NCBI RefSeq assembly: GCF_000003195.3
Contig: NC_012874.2
Coordinates: forward strand, 2,573,001 to 2,637,000
Origin: Sorghum bicolor
Taxonomy: Eukaryota > Streptophyta > Magnoliopsida > Poales > Poaceae
Reading direction: 5' to 3'
Length of the DNA: 64,000 nt
Shown in pieces: positions 1-12,064 of the stretch (its first letter is position 1; the number at the start of each line of letters is the position of its first letter). The position numbers were made by a program, and so were the translations under genes. The notes under the pieces were generated by a model. It saw only the letters and a list, made by a program, of their open reading frames with translations. It was not told the origin of the DNA and made no database searches.

Positions 1-113
1 CTACAATAAGCTACTTTTTTTCAGCTTCATCCAACTTATGTTTTTGTGAGAGAAGGAAAAATAAGTGTTTGGCAAAAAAAACAGCTCAGCTGTACCAAAC
101 AGCCCTTATCCTC
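1..113. mobile_element. Right end of a PIF/Tourist-like MITE cut by the window edge
   Basis: The stretch ends in a terminus reading TGTACCAAACAGCCC followed by TTA. It matches the right half of the complete element at 41427-41736 (same 'agctacttttttcagcttcatccaactta' type body, read in pieces). The left end lies outside the window. PIF/Harbinger elements typically use a 3-bp TTA/TAA target. Confidence 0.6.
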
Positions 114-1035
114 GGTGCGTCGATTATCTCTCCAGATCACGATTCTAGAAGGCTCTGTGCTGATTAGTAGATGAGATATTTCCGGCCGCGTATACGGTTG
201 CTCCATCTAAAATTGAATCTGGTACTTCTCCCTGCAATCCATGACATGTGGACCTTGCTATAGGGGTTTTCATTGTCTAATGTGAACAATCGTACGTGCA
301 CTTATTGGCTCAACGGCTTGCGGCCAATAGACGTACGCTGCGCAATGATCAACATACACATCTGCCCGCCGTATTATACACCAAAGGCAAGGTAGCCTTC
401 TAGAATGTTCTAGATTACCCGGCAAATCGCGTCGTGTTGTACGTGCATCTAACCAAGGTTCTAGAAGATTTTAGACTCGTTGCGCCGGTGCCTCGCAGAC
501 TCAACTTGTGTACAATCTTGTTTGCTTCTTTTATTGGTAGTACGTCACGAGCACGTTCACGTGCATGCATGGAACATATACTTGCTAGCTTCTTGCATGT
601 TTTCCTCTTCTCAGAGTATGCATGAGGTCAAGGCATCAGGCCATCAGGTGAGTCTCATCCGAAATCAACCAATTGACGCATGCATGGCCGTGTATGTGAA
701 AGTGCAGATTAGCTGACAAGCTAAACTGCTACCTTCTTCATCTAGCATGTATGCACATATACGTACATACGTAATGCATGAGAATACAGGAGGAGCATCT
801 ACTGCTTCCATTCTTCTTGTTTCTTAACAGCATATATAAATGACGTGTGTATATAAAAAAAATATTGTACAAAATCTCATCAAACAGTAAGAAATGATAT
901 GGTGAAAGATAAGCTTATTCCATTTTATAAACCAAACAAAAAGGTGAGAAATAAGAAATAATAGATGACTTCAATCCACGAAAAGTCCTTTTTACCCCGT
1001 AACCATTCACAAAGTACGGTTTTTCTCTCTGACTT
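114..1035. other. Intergenic DNA without a recognised gene
   Basis: No open frame here has coding character. About 885-1000 resembles the right half of the MITE at 12780-12973 (shared AGAAATAAATAGATGA-type stretch), so it is probably an old MITE remnant. Confidence 0.5.
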
Positions 1036-1375
1036 GCATAGTTGCATGAACAAAGTATATAAAAAAGATGGTAAATATTTGATTTCTAAACTTAACTAAA
1101 CCGAGCATTGATATTGTGAAACAGCATCTAGAAATACATTGAGGGACATGTTTAGTATAAGAAAGGCCAGTGGAAAAAAAATCCTACTCATGCTTGCATA
1201 GTTGCATAAATAAAGTGTGAAAAAGAATGATAAATATTTGATTTCCAAGCTCAATTAAAGTTAGAATTCAATATAGTGAAACAATACTAACAAAGTGTAA
1301 TGCTGTTAGTAAAAAAAATGCCTAGCATAGTTGCATAAATAAAGTGTGAAAAGGAATGATAAATAATTGGTTTGG
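1036..1375. repeat. Degenerate tandem repeat, three units of about 130-160 bp
   Basis: The string GCATAGTTGCATRAAYAAAGT recurs at about 1036, 1195 and 1325. Each copy is followed by a related stretch (gtgaaaaagaatgataaat, tttgatttc). The copies are diverged and unequal in length. The array sits directly upstream of the promoter of the next gene. Confidence 0.75.
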
Positions 1376-1380
1376 CAGGC

Positions 1381-1651
1381 TCCGGAGCGTGCGTACCACC
1401 CAACTCCAACTTAAAGAGGCCCATCACATGTGCAGTCACGGCCCAACTCAGCCCAACTCAGCCCACCAAAGTCCGGGGATAGCGCGCGCCGCGCCGTCCT
1501 CCCAGTCCCCGGCTGGCCAACGGCCACACGTCGGACACGTCCTCAGTTCCTCACGGCGGCGGCGCGGCACTCGTTCTGCGGTCAGGGCGCGGCCTAGGCG
1601 ATAAGCCCCGCACACCGCCCGCGCGCACGACGCGGCACCGGCCGTACCGGG
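1381..1651 (+). promoter_or_regulatory. Probable promoter and 5' UTR of the saccharopine dehydrogenase-like gene
   Basis: GC content rises sharply here. There are GGCCCA motifs at about 1419 and 1440, and a direct repeat of GCCCAACTCA at 1441-1460. GGCCCA (site II, TCP-factor type) is common upstream of housekeeping and organelle-protein genes. No clear TATA box is visible. The assignment rests on position and motif only. Confidence 0.4.
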
Positions 1652-4600
1652 ATGGGCATCGTCGTGAGAGCGTGCGCGCCTCCAGCTCCCGCAGCGGCGG
1701 CTCCCTCCGGCTCCAGGGAGGCTGCCCAAGCCCAGCGGAGGAGCAGGCAGTCGAGGACCGCCCGCGTGCTCGTGCTAGGCGGCACCGGACGCGTCGGGGG
1801 ATCCACGGCCACCGCGATATCCAAGCTCCGCCCCGACCTCGGCATCCTCGTCGGAGGCAGGAACCGGTAGGACCTCGGCATCCTCGTCGGTGACCTTTTC
1901 TGTTCAGGATGAATCTATGCAACTTACAGGTGGTGCTTGGTTTGATTTGGTTTGATTTGCCAGGGAGAAAGGCGAGTCCGTTGCAGCTAAGCTTGGGAGC
2001 CAGTCTGAGTTCGTCCAGGTCGACACCCGCGACGCAGGCATGCTGGAGGAAGCGCTGCAGGGTCAGTATCAGTATTCAGTAATGCAGTGCAACCATGAAT
2101 ATCTATCCTGCTTATTATGCCGTGACTACTGCCTAGAGCAAGCTAGAGCATGTTAATTGGTGGTACAGCTTCACATTAGCAGCAAAGGCTCTCGCAAGAC
2201 TCCAAAGCCCAAATTGCTAGCTAACTCCTGATGTTTGAGCCCCCTAATAAGCAGTGAAAACAGATGTTTTTTACTTTTGCTCCAGGAGAAGCTTAACATA
2301 AGTACCTGGCAATTTTCTCTTGCGACAGGTGTGGATTTGGTTGTCCATACTGCTGGCCCTTTCCAGAGGGCGGAGGAGTGCACCGTGTTGCAGGCGGCGA
2401 TATCTACTAAGGTAGAACAGAAGCGCGCCATGCTTCAGTCTCGATTGCATTTTTTTTTGGGTGGTGAGCTGCTTAACTGAAAATGCTGTTGGCACATTTG
2501 AAACTTTATCCTGAACAGACACCATATATTGATGTCTGCGATGACACGGACTATTCTTGGAGAGCAAAAGGCTTCCATGAGCAAGCAAAAGCTGCTGGTG
2601 TTCCAGCTATTACTACTGCTGGCATATATCCAGGAGTTAGCAATGGTAATTAGTGTATTTGCTTTCTATTAGACTTTAGAACTCAATTTCCCTTGAGTTT
2701 TCTTGTTCTTTTGATGAATTCTGCAATCACATCTTTTCTCACACAATAATCTTGATAAATCATATGATACTCCACAATAGTTTTCAAATGGATGCACAAG
2801 ATGCGAAGGTAAGCTAGCATCAAGAGTTGAAACAAGGAAATTTGTGTGATGACCAAATACGTCAATGCCATGTATAGTATGCCCAAAGCTAAAACACATA
2901 AAAGAAATATAATCTACAAAAAAAAGAACTTCTATTGACAAACAAAATACTCCGTCTGTACTTGAGTACATAACAATGAAATAGCAGAGTCTTGAAGAAA
3001 CATCGTGTACTGCTGTTTCTATCACATTATGTTAGTAAAATCTACAGGAAGTATAATATTAGTATGACTTTCACTCTGTCGAGCAAAATACATTTGCTCA
3101 TATTAGTGGTCAAGTTAAGAACATTTGACTACACATTTTCAAAAAGGCTCACATTTATGCAGAGGATTGGAGTATTGTTTAATTGCCTTAACTTTAAATA
3201 GTTCTATCCTTGTCAAACTGTAGAAGGAACTTAATTGCATAGGCCTTCTTTTCCAGGACAGAATCTGATGCAAATCAAACTGAACCACAACATTTGGTGC
3301 ACAATTGATTTATTAGTGATATTTCTGCATAGATGGTGGTGTTTTAGTTAAGTATAATAGATGGGGCTATCTAGAAGAGATGAATATCTTGATCTTTGAG
3401 TGCTTATTAGTATATTGTATTCTTCTCTGGTGACAGTGATGGCTGCTGAGCTTGTGCATGCTGCCAGAAGTGAAAATGGCGAACCTGAAAGACTAAGGTT
3501 AGAGTTCTTTGTTGTCTAGAACAGGAAATGCCAAAATATTCATTCAGTGTACAGTAAGGGCTGTATTTGGTTTTCTGTTGGCATGTAGCAGTTAAATTGT
3601 TATTCCATATGATGTGTTTTCTCTCCTAGCTAGGCTGAGAGTGTTCCTGTTAGTTTAAAAGCACCTGCATAATAGCTGTCGCGTCAAACTGTTTCATCAA
3701 TGTTTACTTGATCTATGAAGCTAGTAATTAGTGTTTTTGAACATCCATACATATTCCATACGTTGCTAAACCCCTCTTTTAGATTCTTCTACTATACTGC
3801 AGGTACTGGTGGTGCTGGTCCAACAATATTGGCAACAAGTTTTCTGCTTCTTGGGGAGGATGTAATTGCATATAACAAGGGTACTTCCAGCTTATGCACT
3901 AGTGCTATTGCACCTATGGAGTTCCACACTGTAAGGGAAAATTATACGTCATTCTTATTTTTATTACTCATTCAGGAGAAGAAATCAAATTGAAGCCCTA
4001 TAGTGGAGCTCTGAACATTGATTTCGGAAAGGGGGTCAGAAAGAAAAATGTCTACTTATTGTAAGTACTTGGGCCAATGTTTACCTTTCCATATCTTATA
4101 ATTGACAAAGTTACAAAACTGAAATATAATATAGCCAAGAAGGAAGCTAATAAATTTCACATTGTGTTACCTACTCCAGGAATTTGCCTGAAGTGAAGAG
4201 TGCTTTTAAGATATTAGGTGTGCCAACTGTTAGTGCTCGATTTGGTACTGCTCCTTTCTTCTGGAATTGGGGAATGCAGGCTTTCGCAAACTTTTTACCT
4301 GTTGTATGTATTTTTCCTTGGTTTATGCTTATACAAAGTTATTCATTTCAGCCCGCTTAGTTATAGTTGTGATTATTAATACTGTAGTGATTAAATTTAT
4401 AGTTGCAAACAGGCATTACCAATTTTCATTCTGCAATTATAGTATTTAATCGGTAGTTCCTGTACTACAATTAAACCAAATGGTTTGCTGTGGGCTGGAA
4501 TCCAGAACATATACATGAATATATGATACTATTCAGTTTTCAGTTTGCATTAATCTGACCTGAATCTTGGTCCTCTTCAGGAGTTTTTGAGGGATAGAAA

Positions 4601-5670
4601 TAAGGTTCAGAAGTTGGTTCAGTCTGTTGATCCTTTGGTTCGAGCCGTTGATGGTATTGCAGGAGAGCGTGTCTCTATGAGAGTAAGTTCTTTACCTGTG
4701 TGAAGAGTAGTGCTGCACTACAATTGGCCATTGCCTAATCAAAATGATTTCGTTTCTGTAGGTAGACTTGGACTGTTCAAATGGCCGGAATACTATTGGA
4801 TTATTTACTCATAAAAAGCTATCTGTGTAAGTACGGAGCATAAGTAAATTGAAATATCCTCAAGCAATATCTAATTGATGTCTAATATTTCCAATTCTTA
4901 ACTTTTTAAACTCTCTGATTATTTAAAAATATGAAGCTTTACATTAACTTTACAAACCACAACATATTTTATATTGATTGTTTCCTTTCCTTTAAAAAAT
5001 TCTCCTATGAAAAACATTTGTTTCTATAAAACTGGGAGCATATGTACTGCTTCAGAGTTTTCTTTTATTTGTATTCCATTATAAATTATAATATATTGTT
5101 AGGTTTAAGTTTCTAGCCAGACATCGCCAGGAATTCAGAGTAAAAATTGGCGAAGTAGTTACCGTATGGTTCATTTGAGAACTTATGGTGTGCACTTAAG
5201 TTTTCTTACTGGATGACCAGAATTACTAGAAATACTCTCTGGACTGCATCTAAGCATATGCTACATCAAAATTAACAGGTCGGTGGGCTATGCAACAGCT
5301 GCATTTGCTTTAGCCGTTCTTGAGGGCAACACACAACCAGGAGTTTGGTTTCCAGAAGAGGTGAGTAATGAAAAACCAAACTTCCTTAGAATAAACAAAT
5401 GGAAAAGAAGTTAACAAAATACTTCATTTCCCATATGCAGCCAGAGGGAATACCGATGGAAGCAAGGAAGCTGCTTCTTGAGCGTGCATCTCAAGGAACA
5501 AGTACCTTCGTGATGAACAAGTGATTTCTCTTTCCCCAGCCTAAAAGACAGTATATGTTTCCCAATTCATGTTATGTTTCAGCTAAACATGCTCATCCAC
5601 TTGCATTAACAGGCCTTCCTGGATGGTAGAAACTGACCCAAAGGAAGTCGGTCTAGGAATTTATGTTTGA
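1652..5670 (+). CDS. Saccharopine dehydrogenase-like NAD(P)-binding oxidoreductase, probably plastid-targeted
   Basis: Thirteen exons join in phase: 1652-1866, 1964-2061, 2329-2411, 2519-2645, 3437-3497, 3783-3880, 3976-4060, 4180-4303, 4581-4682, 4762-4826, 5279-5360, 5441-5520 and 5613-5670. All have GT-AG borders and give 425 codons. Residues 1-35 are rich in Ala, Arg and Ser and look like a transit peptide. A Rossmann nucleotide-binding turn, GGTGRVGG, lies at about 43-50, followed by a basic GGRNR end of the second strand. Further blocks typical of this family are DLVVHTAGPFQ, YIDVCDDTDYS and GIYPGVSN. The protein resembles the plant saccharopine dehydrogenase-family proteins of unknown substrate, not the bifunctional LKR/SDH enzyme, which is far longer. 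The lysine-pathway role in the family name is unproven for this group. Stopping at the TGA at 5522-5524 instead of splicing into exon 13 would remove the last 19 residues. Confidence 0.92.
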
Positions 5671-6239
5671 GAAGGTTGAATTACTCAAATTCTTGGGTGC
5701 TTGACAAAGGCAACTAAAGCTTGGGGAGTAATTTTTCCGACTGAGAGAAGTTGAATGCGACAGCCATCGGCGTGTTGAAGCCTCCAATCCCCAGATTGAT
5801 CGTGATGTTCTGTATGATTGGTTGGGCTATTTTATTTTTGAAAGGGTTATATATGAACCATGGAGGTTATGAAGAAAAAGAATACAGGTCAATAGCACAA
5901 ATTTGTTCATCACACAAAGCTTGTAACTTTTTTAAATGTATTCAGACTCCATGCTTAATAGGTAATACACATCCAAAGTTTTAAGATGGTTGACTTAAGA
6001 CAACACTAAACTGTCACTTGTTTATTATTAAAGGCTGAAGGGAGTAATTTATATCTAGGTCTAGTACTATTTAATCACGAGATCATTTACCAATAGGAAG
6101 CTTCACATTGTTATAGAACTGAATGTCACGAGATCTAATTAACAAGAAAAGTAGACAAACACAAACTGAATCTCATATAATTAATATGATTTTTATGTAT
6201 ACAACTCATTTGAATCTCAACTGTACTCCTCAGATGTCA
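5671..6239. other. 3' flank of the saccharopine dehydrogenase-like gene
   Basis: Probable 3' UTR and intergenic DNA. AT-rich, with no second gene visible. The end of the transcript cannot be fixed by eye. Confidence 0.5.
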
Positions 6240-6585
6240 GATGCCATCTGCGTTGCATAGCATCTAAGCACGTCAGTGACATTTTCTGATCGGTCGGCTA
6301 TGCAACTACTGCTTTTGCTTAACCGATTATTGAGGAAACACGCAGACAGGTCTGCCTGAGTGGTGCATTTTGCACAAGACAGGAAAAAGTGCAGAGTTAA
6401 CAGGAATTTTCACCAGCTTTGTGATGAACGAGTAACTTTTCGTTCTTCAAACATCAAGAATCATGATGCAGAACGATATATTAGTATGTTGCGTTTCTGA
6501 GTTAACCTGTTCTGCCACTTGAATTGACAGTCCATGGATACCTGACATCGGTCAATTTAATGTCTTTTTTTTTCAAGAATATTGG
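6240..6585 (+). pseudogene. Decayed duplicate of exons 11-13 of the upstream saccharopine dehydrogenase-like gene
   Basis: The block GGTCGGCTATGCAAC at about 6291 parallels exon 11 of the intact gene (GGTCGGTGGGCTATGCAAC). GTGATGAACGAGTAA at about 6421 parallels the end of exon 12. A segment after TTGACAG at about 6530 (reading SPW) parallels exon 13. Even the intronic lead-in (GCATCTAAGCA before exon 11) is shared. In-frame stops and small indels make it non-functional. It is a tandem partial gene duplication. Confidence 0.8.
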
Positions 6586-7301
6586 TGAATTTACAGTTTG
6601 CAAGAAGTTAAAAGCGACAATAGGCACACGTGCCTGTTTGTCAAGAAAAAAAAGATGAATGTGACAGCAAACAGCAGGTTCAAAAGCCCCATGGTTTCTT
6701 GGTTTGTATGATCACCTGCGCTGTTTTGCTACGGGAATGTTTGTGCACAAAAGATTACAATAGGAACCAAGTTGACAGTGAGCAACTATCAAACTGATTC
6801 TGTAAAACATCTGCTCTTTTTGCTGTCCCAAAACCATTTATTTGATTACCCTATCATTTGAAATTGTTTAGCTAACAAAACTATTAGGTACTAGTAATAC
6901 CCTACAGAAAACATGCTGAAGACTGAAGTGTGAACAGAGAGCATACCACAGGTTATGTGGTGGTTGGAATCATAAGCATCCCTATGACTACTTGCATAGT
7001 CATATACTCATATTTTCCTGTTCTGGTATTTATATGGATTTCATACTCTTTCAATCTACCAAGAAATACATTTAAGTAGGGTAGACCTCCAGCCCCAATT
7101 ATCAAGGCCCATACAGGGTGATGCAGACTACAGTACTGAGGTCAAGATGTTTTGCTTGTCCCGAGATGCTCTGCATGCCTATACAGCGCAAAGAGAACCG
7201 ACTAAACTTTGTTAGCATCATTTCACTACTTCACATCCGAATTTTATCACACACCAAACAGACTGTTGCCTAACAAGTAACAATTCTTGTCCAACAATGG
7301 T
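6586..7301. other. Convergent intergenic space and CCDA 3' flank
   Basis: Lies between the duplicate remnant and the stop codon of the oppositely oriented CCDA gene. No coding or repeat structure was recognised. Part of it is probably the CCDA 3' UTR. Confidence 0.5.
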
Positions 7302-10300
7302 CTACATTGCCATTGATGTTGCTGGAAACACTCTGTCCAGCAGGGTATAAACACCTCCACCAAGTAGAAATGCGCCACTGACAGGAAAATGTTACCAAGT
7401 TAGATCAAGACAAATCTCTATAGAAGGAAATACAATATTTTAAGGATCAATTGATATTTGATAATGATCTTAACTTCAGACAACATATTTTTGACGAATA
7501 GGTGAAGTCATTAGTTTGCAAAGACATTGACATATGTTGAATGTTGTAAAAAAAAAACTACAATAGTAACATATGTGCCATTTGATGTTTTTTTTTCCTT
7601 TTGGCAGCCAATCTATGCACCTAAATTCCAAGAGCTAAAAATCTTTCTAAGCTAAACAATTTGATGTTCATGTTCATGGGAGTGTATACTCAGAAAGTTA
7701 AATGAAAGCTTTGACATATGTCTTCATTTTTAAAACCTTGACTGTAACCACAAAATACAAAAGGATAATTGGAACAAGATCTAACCAGTTAATTTGCAGA
7801 AAACACTCGATTTCAAGAACAAGTAGATACCTGATTGGGTTTATCCATGCCGAATATCTTCTGAATGACAACAAACTCTACAGAAGACAAACTTAATAAT
7901 TAGTGGGCCAAAAGTAGAATAAACTAATTTGATCAATTGATCTTTCGCTGTTACTATATTCTTTTCTCAGCAATTCAAAATGTTGATCTTGTTCAATAAA
8001 TTTCAACTCAGTTTGAACACACACCATGAAGTTCTCAAGAAAGTAAATAAATAAATTACATAAAAGACAATGTTCTTACCTGCAATGCTCCAGCAAAAGA
8101 AGCTGCAACAAGAAGAGGCGCAACATAGCCCGTTGTGTATGTCAACAATAAGCTTCCTCCAATAATTGGGTCCTGAAACAAGAAGCTTGAAGTTGTGGTG
8201 ACAGGACATCATCGCCATCTTAGAAAAAAAAATCTACGAGAGCATATCATCTAAAATAAAGTACTGCAGGATAGAATATAATTATTAATTCCTGGTTAAT
8301 CTAAATCTCATGATAAAACTCTAATAAAGTGTTCTCAATGTGTTGGAGTTTAAACGATTGTAATAAACTATTCACTACTGAGGCATTTGTCATACTCTTG
8401 AAGTGGCAACATATCCCAGAAGGGTAGCAAGAACAGGTGTGCTGCAAGGTGATGCTGCCAATGCAAATGTAAGACCAGCAAGGTATGCTTGTACACCTGA
8501 CAATAATGCAACATAAGTTAAAAAATGTTCATGGACAAAGAGAAACATAGTGATATAGAGATTAGTATTTTAATAAGGAAAATAAATATGATGTGAGGAG
8601 GTATCACCTGAAGGGAGGTTAGCTGCAGCAGCTCGAGGGTCAAAATCACTGAAAAATGAGGGAAGTTGCAACTCAAGTACCTGTTAAGGACAGAAAATAA
8701 ACAGCTTAGGGCAGAACATGTGATAATGTAGGTACATGTACCTTTACAGGAGCAAGCAGGAATATTATTTTCATAAGAACGAACTATCACAAACAAAATG
8801 GTTTGTACTTCTACAGGAGTATTTATTGTTAGAAGGAAGATTGAGAAATACAAGGATTAAATCAGATTGTAACTTAAGGAAATAAGGCAGGAGGAAATTT
8901 TGTTTGGCATGTTCCAGTCTTATATGTAACTTTCGTTTCAAGTGATTTACCTCCAGAAGGTTCAATCCCATGATGATGGCCAAACCAGAAGCAGCCACCG
9001 GGAGCCCTTGACCTACCTGACCATAAGCCTTTCCAGCAAAAGAAGCAGCAACACCAAGAATAGCTAAGGTTGTTGCTAGTCCTAGTGAAAATGCAATTGA
9101 ATTCCCAACAACCTAATAGACAGAAAAGCCAAGTCAATGCATGTATCAAGGGAACGCCCCAGCTACAACTATTTTTTCAACATTATTAATAGCCTTAATT
9201 AGTCAAGTAAGTCCTTCAGTGAAGATAACTTTGTGGTAACACATATCCTAACAGATAAATAACAATATCTTCAAGTTTTTCAATGGCAAAGAAGTACAAT
9301 TTTCCACTCATCTTAGATTACCTCAGATCGGCCTTTCCCTGAGCCAAATGCACCTACATGTTTATGAAGACAGCACTGAATCAGAGTAATCAATGATGAT
9401 CAATTCTGGGATTCCAATAATCATCTCAAATAAAGCAATATACTTACCTATATATCCTAGAGTTAATGGTAGAACACTGAGTGTACAAGGAGACAAACTA
9501 GTTACAAGTCCAGCACCAAAAATAACTGCCAAGCTGAAGAACCAAAGGTAAAGGTTAGTAATAAGACATAAAGAGATATGGGCAGTTACATAGAAAAATA
9601 AAACTTAGGTGACAGGACTGTGTACAAGAAGTCAAAAAGAAAACAGACCTAGAGAAACTAAGAGCAGACAACTGATCTTGGACAGCCTCATTAGCCTGCT
9701 GCCCAGCTGAAAACAGCAAACCCCCAAACCAATCTCCAATGCCAAGGTCAGCCAAGATGAGTCCTGACGATCCGTGCTGATGAGAAACAGGCCGTTTGCA
9801 GGAATTAATGAGATATGAACTAACAATTGTATTGACAGTCTAAGATATTCTTATCTTATTCATATTCTGCAAAGAGAAGCAAGAAGAAAGAAAGAAACAA
9901 GAAGTATGAGTTGGCTGAATTACTCCCATGAGTACATGTTTGGTCATTACTATAATTGATAGATACATGCTACAGTTGACAGAATAAATAATTTTAATTA
10001 GCAGAATTACCCATGCTCAACCTGACACATCAACTAGACATGGGTGACAACGTTCCATAAGGTGCGCTGCAAAGTGAAAAAGGGACTAACTTTGAAAGCA
10101 CCTAAGCACATGTTTTTCTTTTTGTTTTTTTTTCCGCGAGGAAAGCACATGATATTTTCCTCACCAAAGCCAAGGGATCCCATAGCTCGGTGGCATTTGC
10201 GGCGCCAGCGGCGACCAGACTCCCCACTGCAATCCACCACACAGCGCACTCATGTCAGTCACAGCTCACATGCATTTCATCGAACAGACCGCACACGCAA

Positions 10301-10654
10301 ACAAACATTTCAGGAACAGAGAAGAAGCAGCTCGGAGCTACCCGCCACGGAAGCCAGAACCATGGGGCGCGAGCACGAGCGCCTCGCCGTTGCCTCCTGT
10401 TTGTTGACTCCACGAACCGCTACCGCTACATGGGAAAAATCAGAAACATAAGAACTCAGGGACAGGCAGAATCAGTTAAACCTGCGACTCTGCGAGGCGG
10501 GCGGGCGGGCGAGCACGGGGACAGACGCGCGCGTACCGGGGGAGGAAGAGGGATCCGAATCAGCAGCAGCAGCAGACGCTGCCTGGGTCGGCAGACGCGG
10601 GCGGCGCGAGCGGCTCACGGCGACGGGGCGCGCGGCCATGGCGATGGACAGCAT
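7302..10654 (-). CDS. CCDA: Cytochrome c-type biogenesis CcdA-like protein, chloroplast thylakoid
   Basis: Ten exons join in phase on the minus strand: 10654-10537, 9763-9649, 9533-9448, 9353-9322, 9112-8951, 8680-8608, 8496-8396, 8172-8080, 7877-7831 and 7377-7302. They give 300 residues. The first 40 or so residues are Arg/Ser/Ala-rich with few acids at the start, like a chloroplast transit peptide. The core contains the two conserved CcdA half-sites, [20 protein letters not shown] and [19 protein letters not shown], each with one proline-flanked cysteine. Several hydrophobic segments are present. In plants CCDA carries reducing equivalents from stromal thioredoxin across the thylakoid membrane, for haem attachment to apocytochromes in cytochrome b6f assembly. 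The second methionine (start at 10639) is an alternative start. The exon 2 acceptor was chosen at 9764 because an acceptor 13 bases upstream breaks the frame with exon 1. Confidence 0.93.
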
Positions 10655-10898
10655 GGTGGAGCGGCCGAGCGATGGCCAACGACGACGACGAGAGTGTGGA
10701 GTCGTTCGAAGACTCGAAGTGGTGGTGGTGACACTGACACGAACGCGAAGATATTCCTGGGCCCAGTGATGATGGGCCTGGATTGGATCCGGACAAAGCA
10801 TTTTGGACCATGGGTGTGGACGGCGGCCCAAATGCGTCCGAAGCCCAGACGGCGCCGAAAAATAATCAGCAAGGATTTCGCATACACTTAGGAGTTTA
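10655..10898 (-). promoter_or_regulatory. Probable CCDA promoter with GGCCCA elements
   Basis: Upstream of the CCDA start, GGGCCCA-type motifs lie at about 10759, 10774 and 10827. This is the same motif class as upstream of the saccharopine dehydrogenase-like gene, and both products look plastid-targeted. No TATA box was identified. The role is inferred from position and motif. Confidence 0.35.
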
Positions 10899-11141
10899 GG
10901 ACTTGTTTAGTTCACCTTAAAAACTAAAAAAAAAATTAAGATTTTCCGTCACATCGAATCTTGCGGTATATGTATGAATCATTAAATATAGATGGAAACA
11001 AAAACTAATTGTACAGTTTGCCTGTAAAACGCAAGACGAAACTTTTAAGCCTAGTTACTTCATGATTGGACAATGTTTGTTAAGTAAAAACGAAAGTGCT
11101 ACAGTGTCAAGATCTAAAAAATTTTGGATCTAAACAAGGCC
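10899..11141 (+). mobile_element. PIF-like MITE of the abundant GGCCTTGTTTAGTTC family
   Basis: Complete copy of 243 bp. Termini are GGACTTGTTTAG and CTAAACAAGGCC, flanked by TTA at 10896-10898 and 11142-11144. The body has the family core CATTAAATATAGA and ACTAATTGTACAG. Orientation is that of the AAATATAGACGAAAATAAAAAC core. Confidence 0.85.
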
Positions 11142-11144
11142 TTA

Positions 11145-11518
11145 CATGAATCTTTTTTTGACAATAACCTACATGAATTTATGACATGGATTCATGCATA
11201 AACATCCAATTCACAGAAGTAGTTGAAAATATTTATATAAATTCGGGACACGTTCGATGATTCGGAATAGAACCCTGGAATAATTTCTAGTGAGAATGAT
11301 TTAATAATTTTATACTAATTTTGAGGAGCTGAAATTGTTCCTTGTGCAATCTTAGAAACCGAACGGCCCCTTAAGAGGATCACAACTCTTTCAGATATTT
11401 GATGATCGTGCATGAACAGATGTCATCAATTCATGGCATGTGCCTATGTCTACTGCACAAGAACTCGTATTTTTTTTTCCCGATAGCACAGCGCATGCTT
11501 CAGCGTTGAGTTAGACTA
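11145..11518. other. Intergenic DNA with a Tourist-like right terminus
   Basis: No gene. AAACCGAACGGCCCC followed by TTA at about 11356-11373 looks like the right end of another PIF/Tourist element. Its left end was not found. Confidence 0.4.
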
Positions 11519-11526
11519 TTTGTCAG

Positions 11527-12056
11527 TATACCTGGGCAACGGGCCGGCCCGGCATGACACCGGGCCGGCCCGACACGTTGTCTAACGGGCCGAGGGGGCC
11601 CGTCGTGCCCTGCGGGCCGTGCATTACCGGCCTGTGGGCCTGACCTCCGGCCCAGGCACGGGCCCGTGGGCCTTTTTGCCTACCGGGCGGGCCCGTCAGG
11701 CCGGGCCGGCCCATAGCCCGTTGAACAATAACATATCAATAAACACAGATTTAAAAGCATGTTTCAAACACATTCATCAATTCATCACTTCATCAGTATA
11801 AAGAACACATTCAAATACATATGACAAATGTAGAGAATAGATTTAGATATCAAAATGAGTTATTTTATACAATGTTGTTATTTGGCGGGCCGGGCCGGGC
11901 CGGCCCGCGGGCCTGAAGTGCAGCCCAAGCACGGCCTGCAGCCCCGTGCCGTGCCAGCCCGGGCCCAATGACCTTCGGGCCGGGCCGGGCTAGGGCCGGG
12001 CTAAAATGACGGGCTTCGGGCCGTGCTCACGGGCTCGGGCTGCATGCCCAGGTATA
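11527..12056. mobile_element. Non-autonomous hAT element with exact target duplication
   Basis: 530 bp bounded by the inverted termini TATACCTGGGCA and TGCCCAGGTATA. It is flanked by a perfect 8-bp duplication, TTTGTCAG, at 11519-11526 and 12057-12064. Both subterminal regions are packed with GGGCCGGCCCG-type GC repeats, while the middle is AT-rich. An 8-bp duplication and GC subterminal repeats fit the hAT superfamily. No transposase frame is present. Confidence 0.92.
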
Positions 12057-12064
12057 TTTGTCAG

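Noticed and set aside
1551..1922. Arg-rich minus-strand frames over the first exon at 1652
   Set aside because: Antisense of a GC-rich first exon and leader; no family features.
10190..10891. A plus-strand open frame of over 200 codons opposite the CCDA first exon
   Set aside because: It is the antisense shadow of the GC-rich first exon and promoter, is Arg/Thr-rich without motifs, and conflicts with the fully phased CCDA model.
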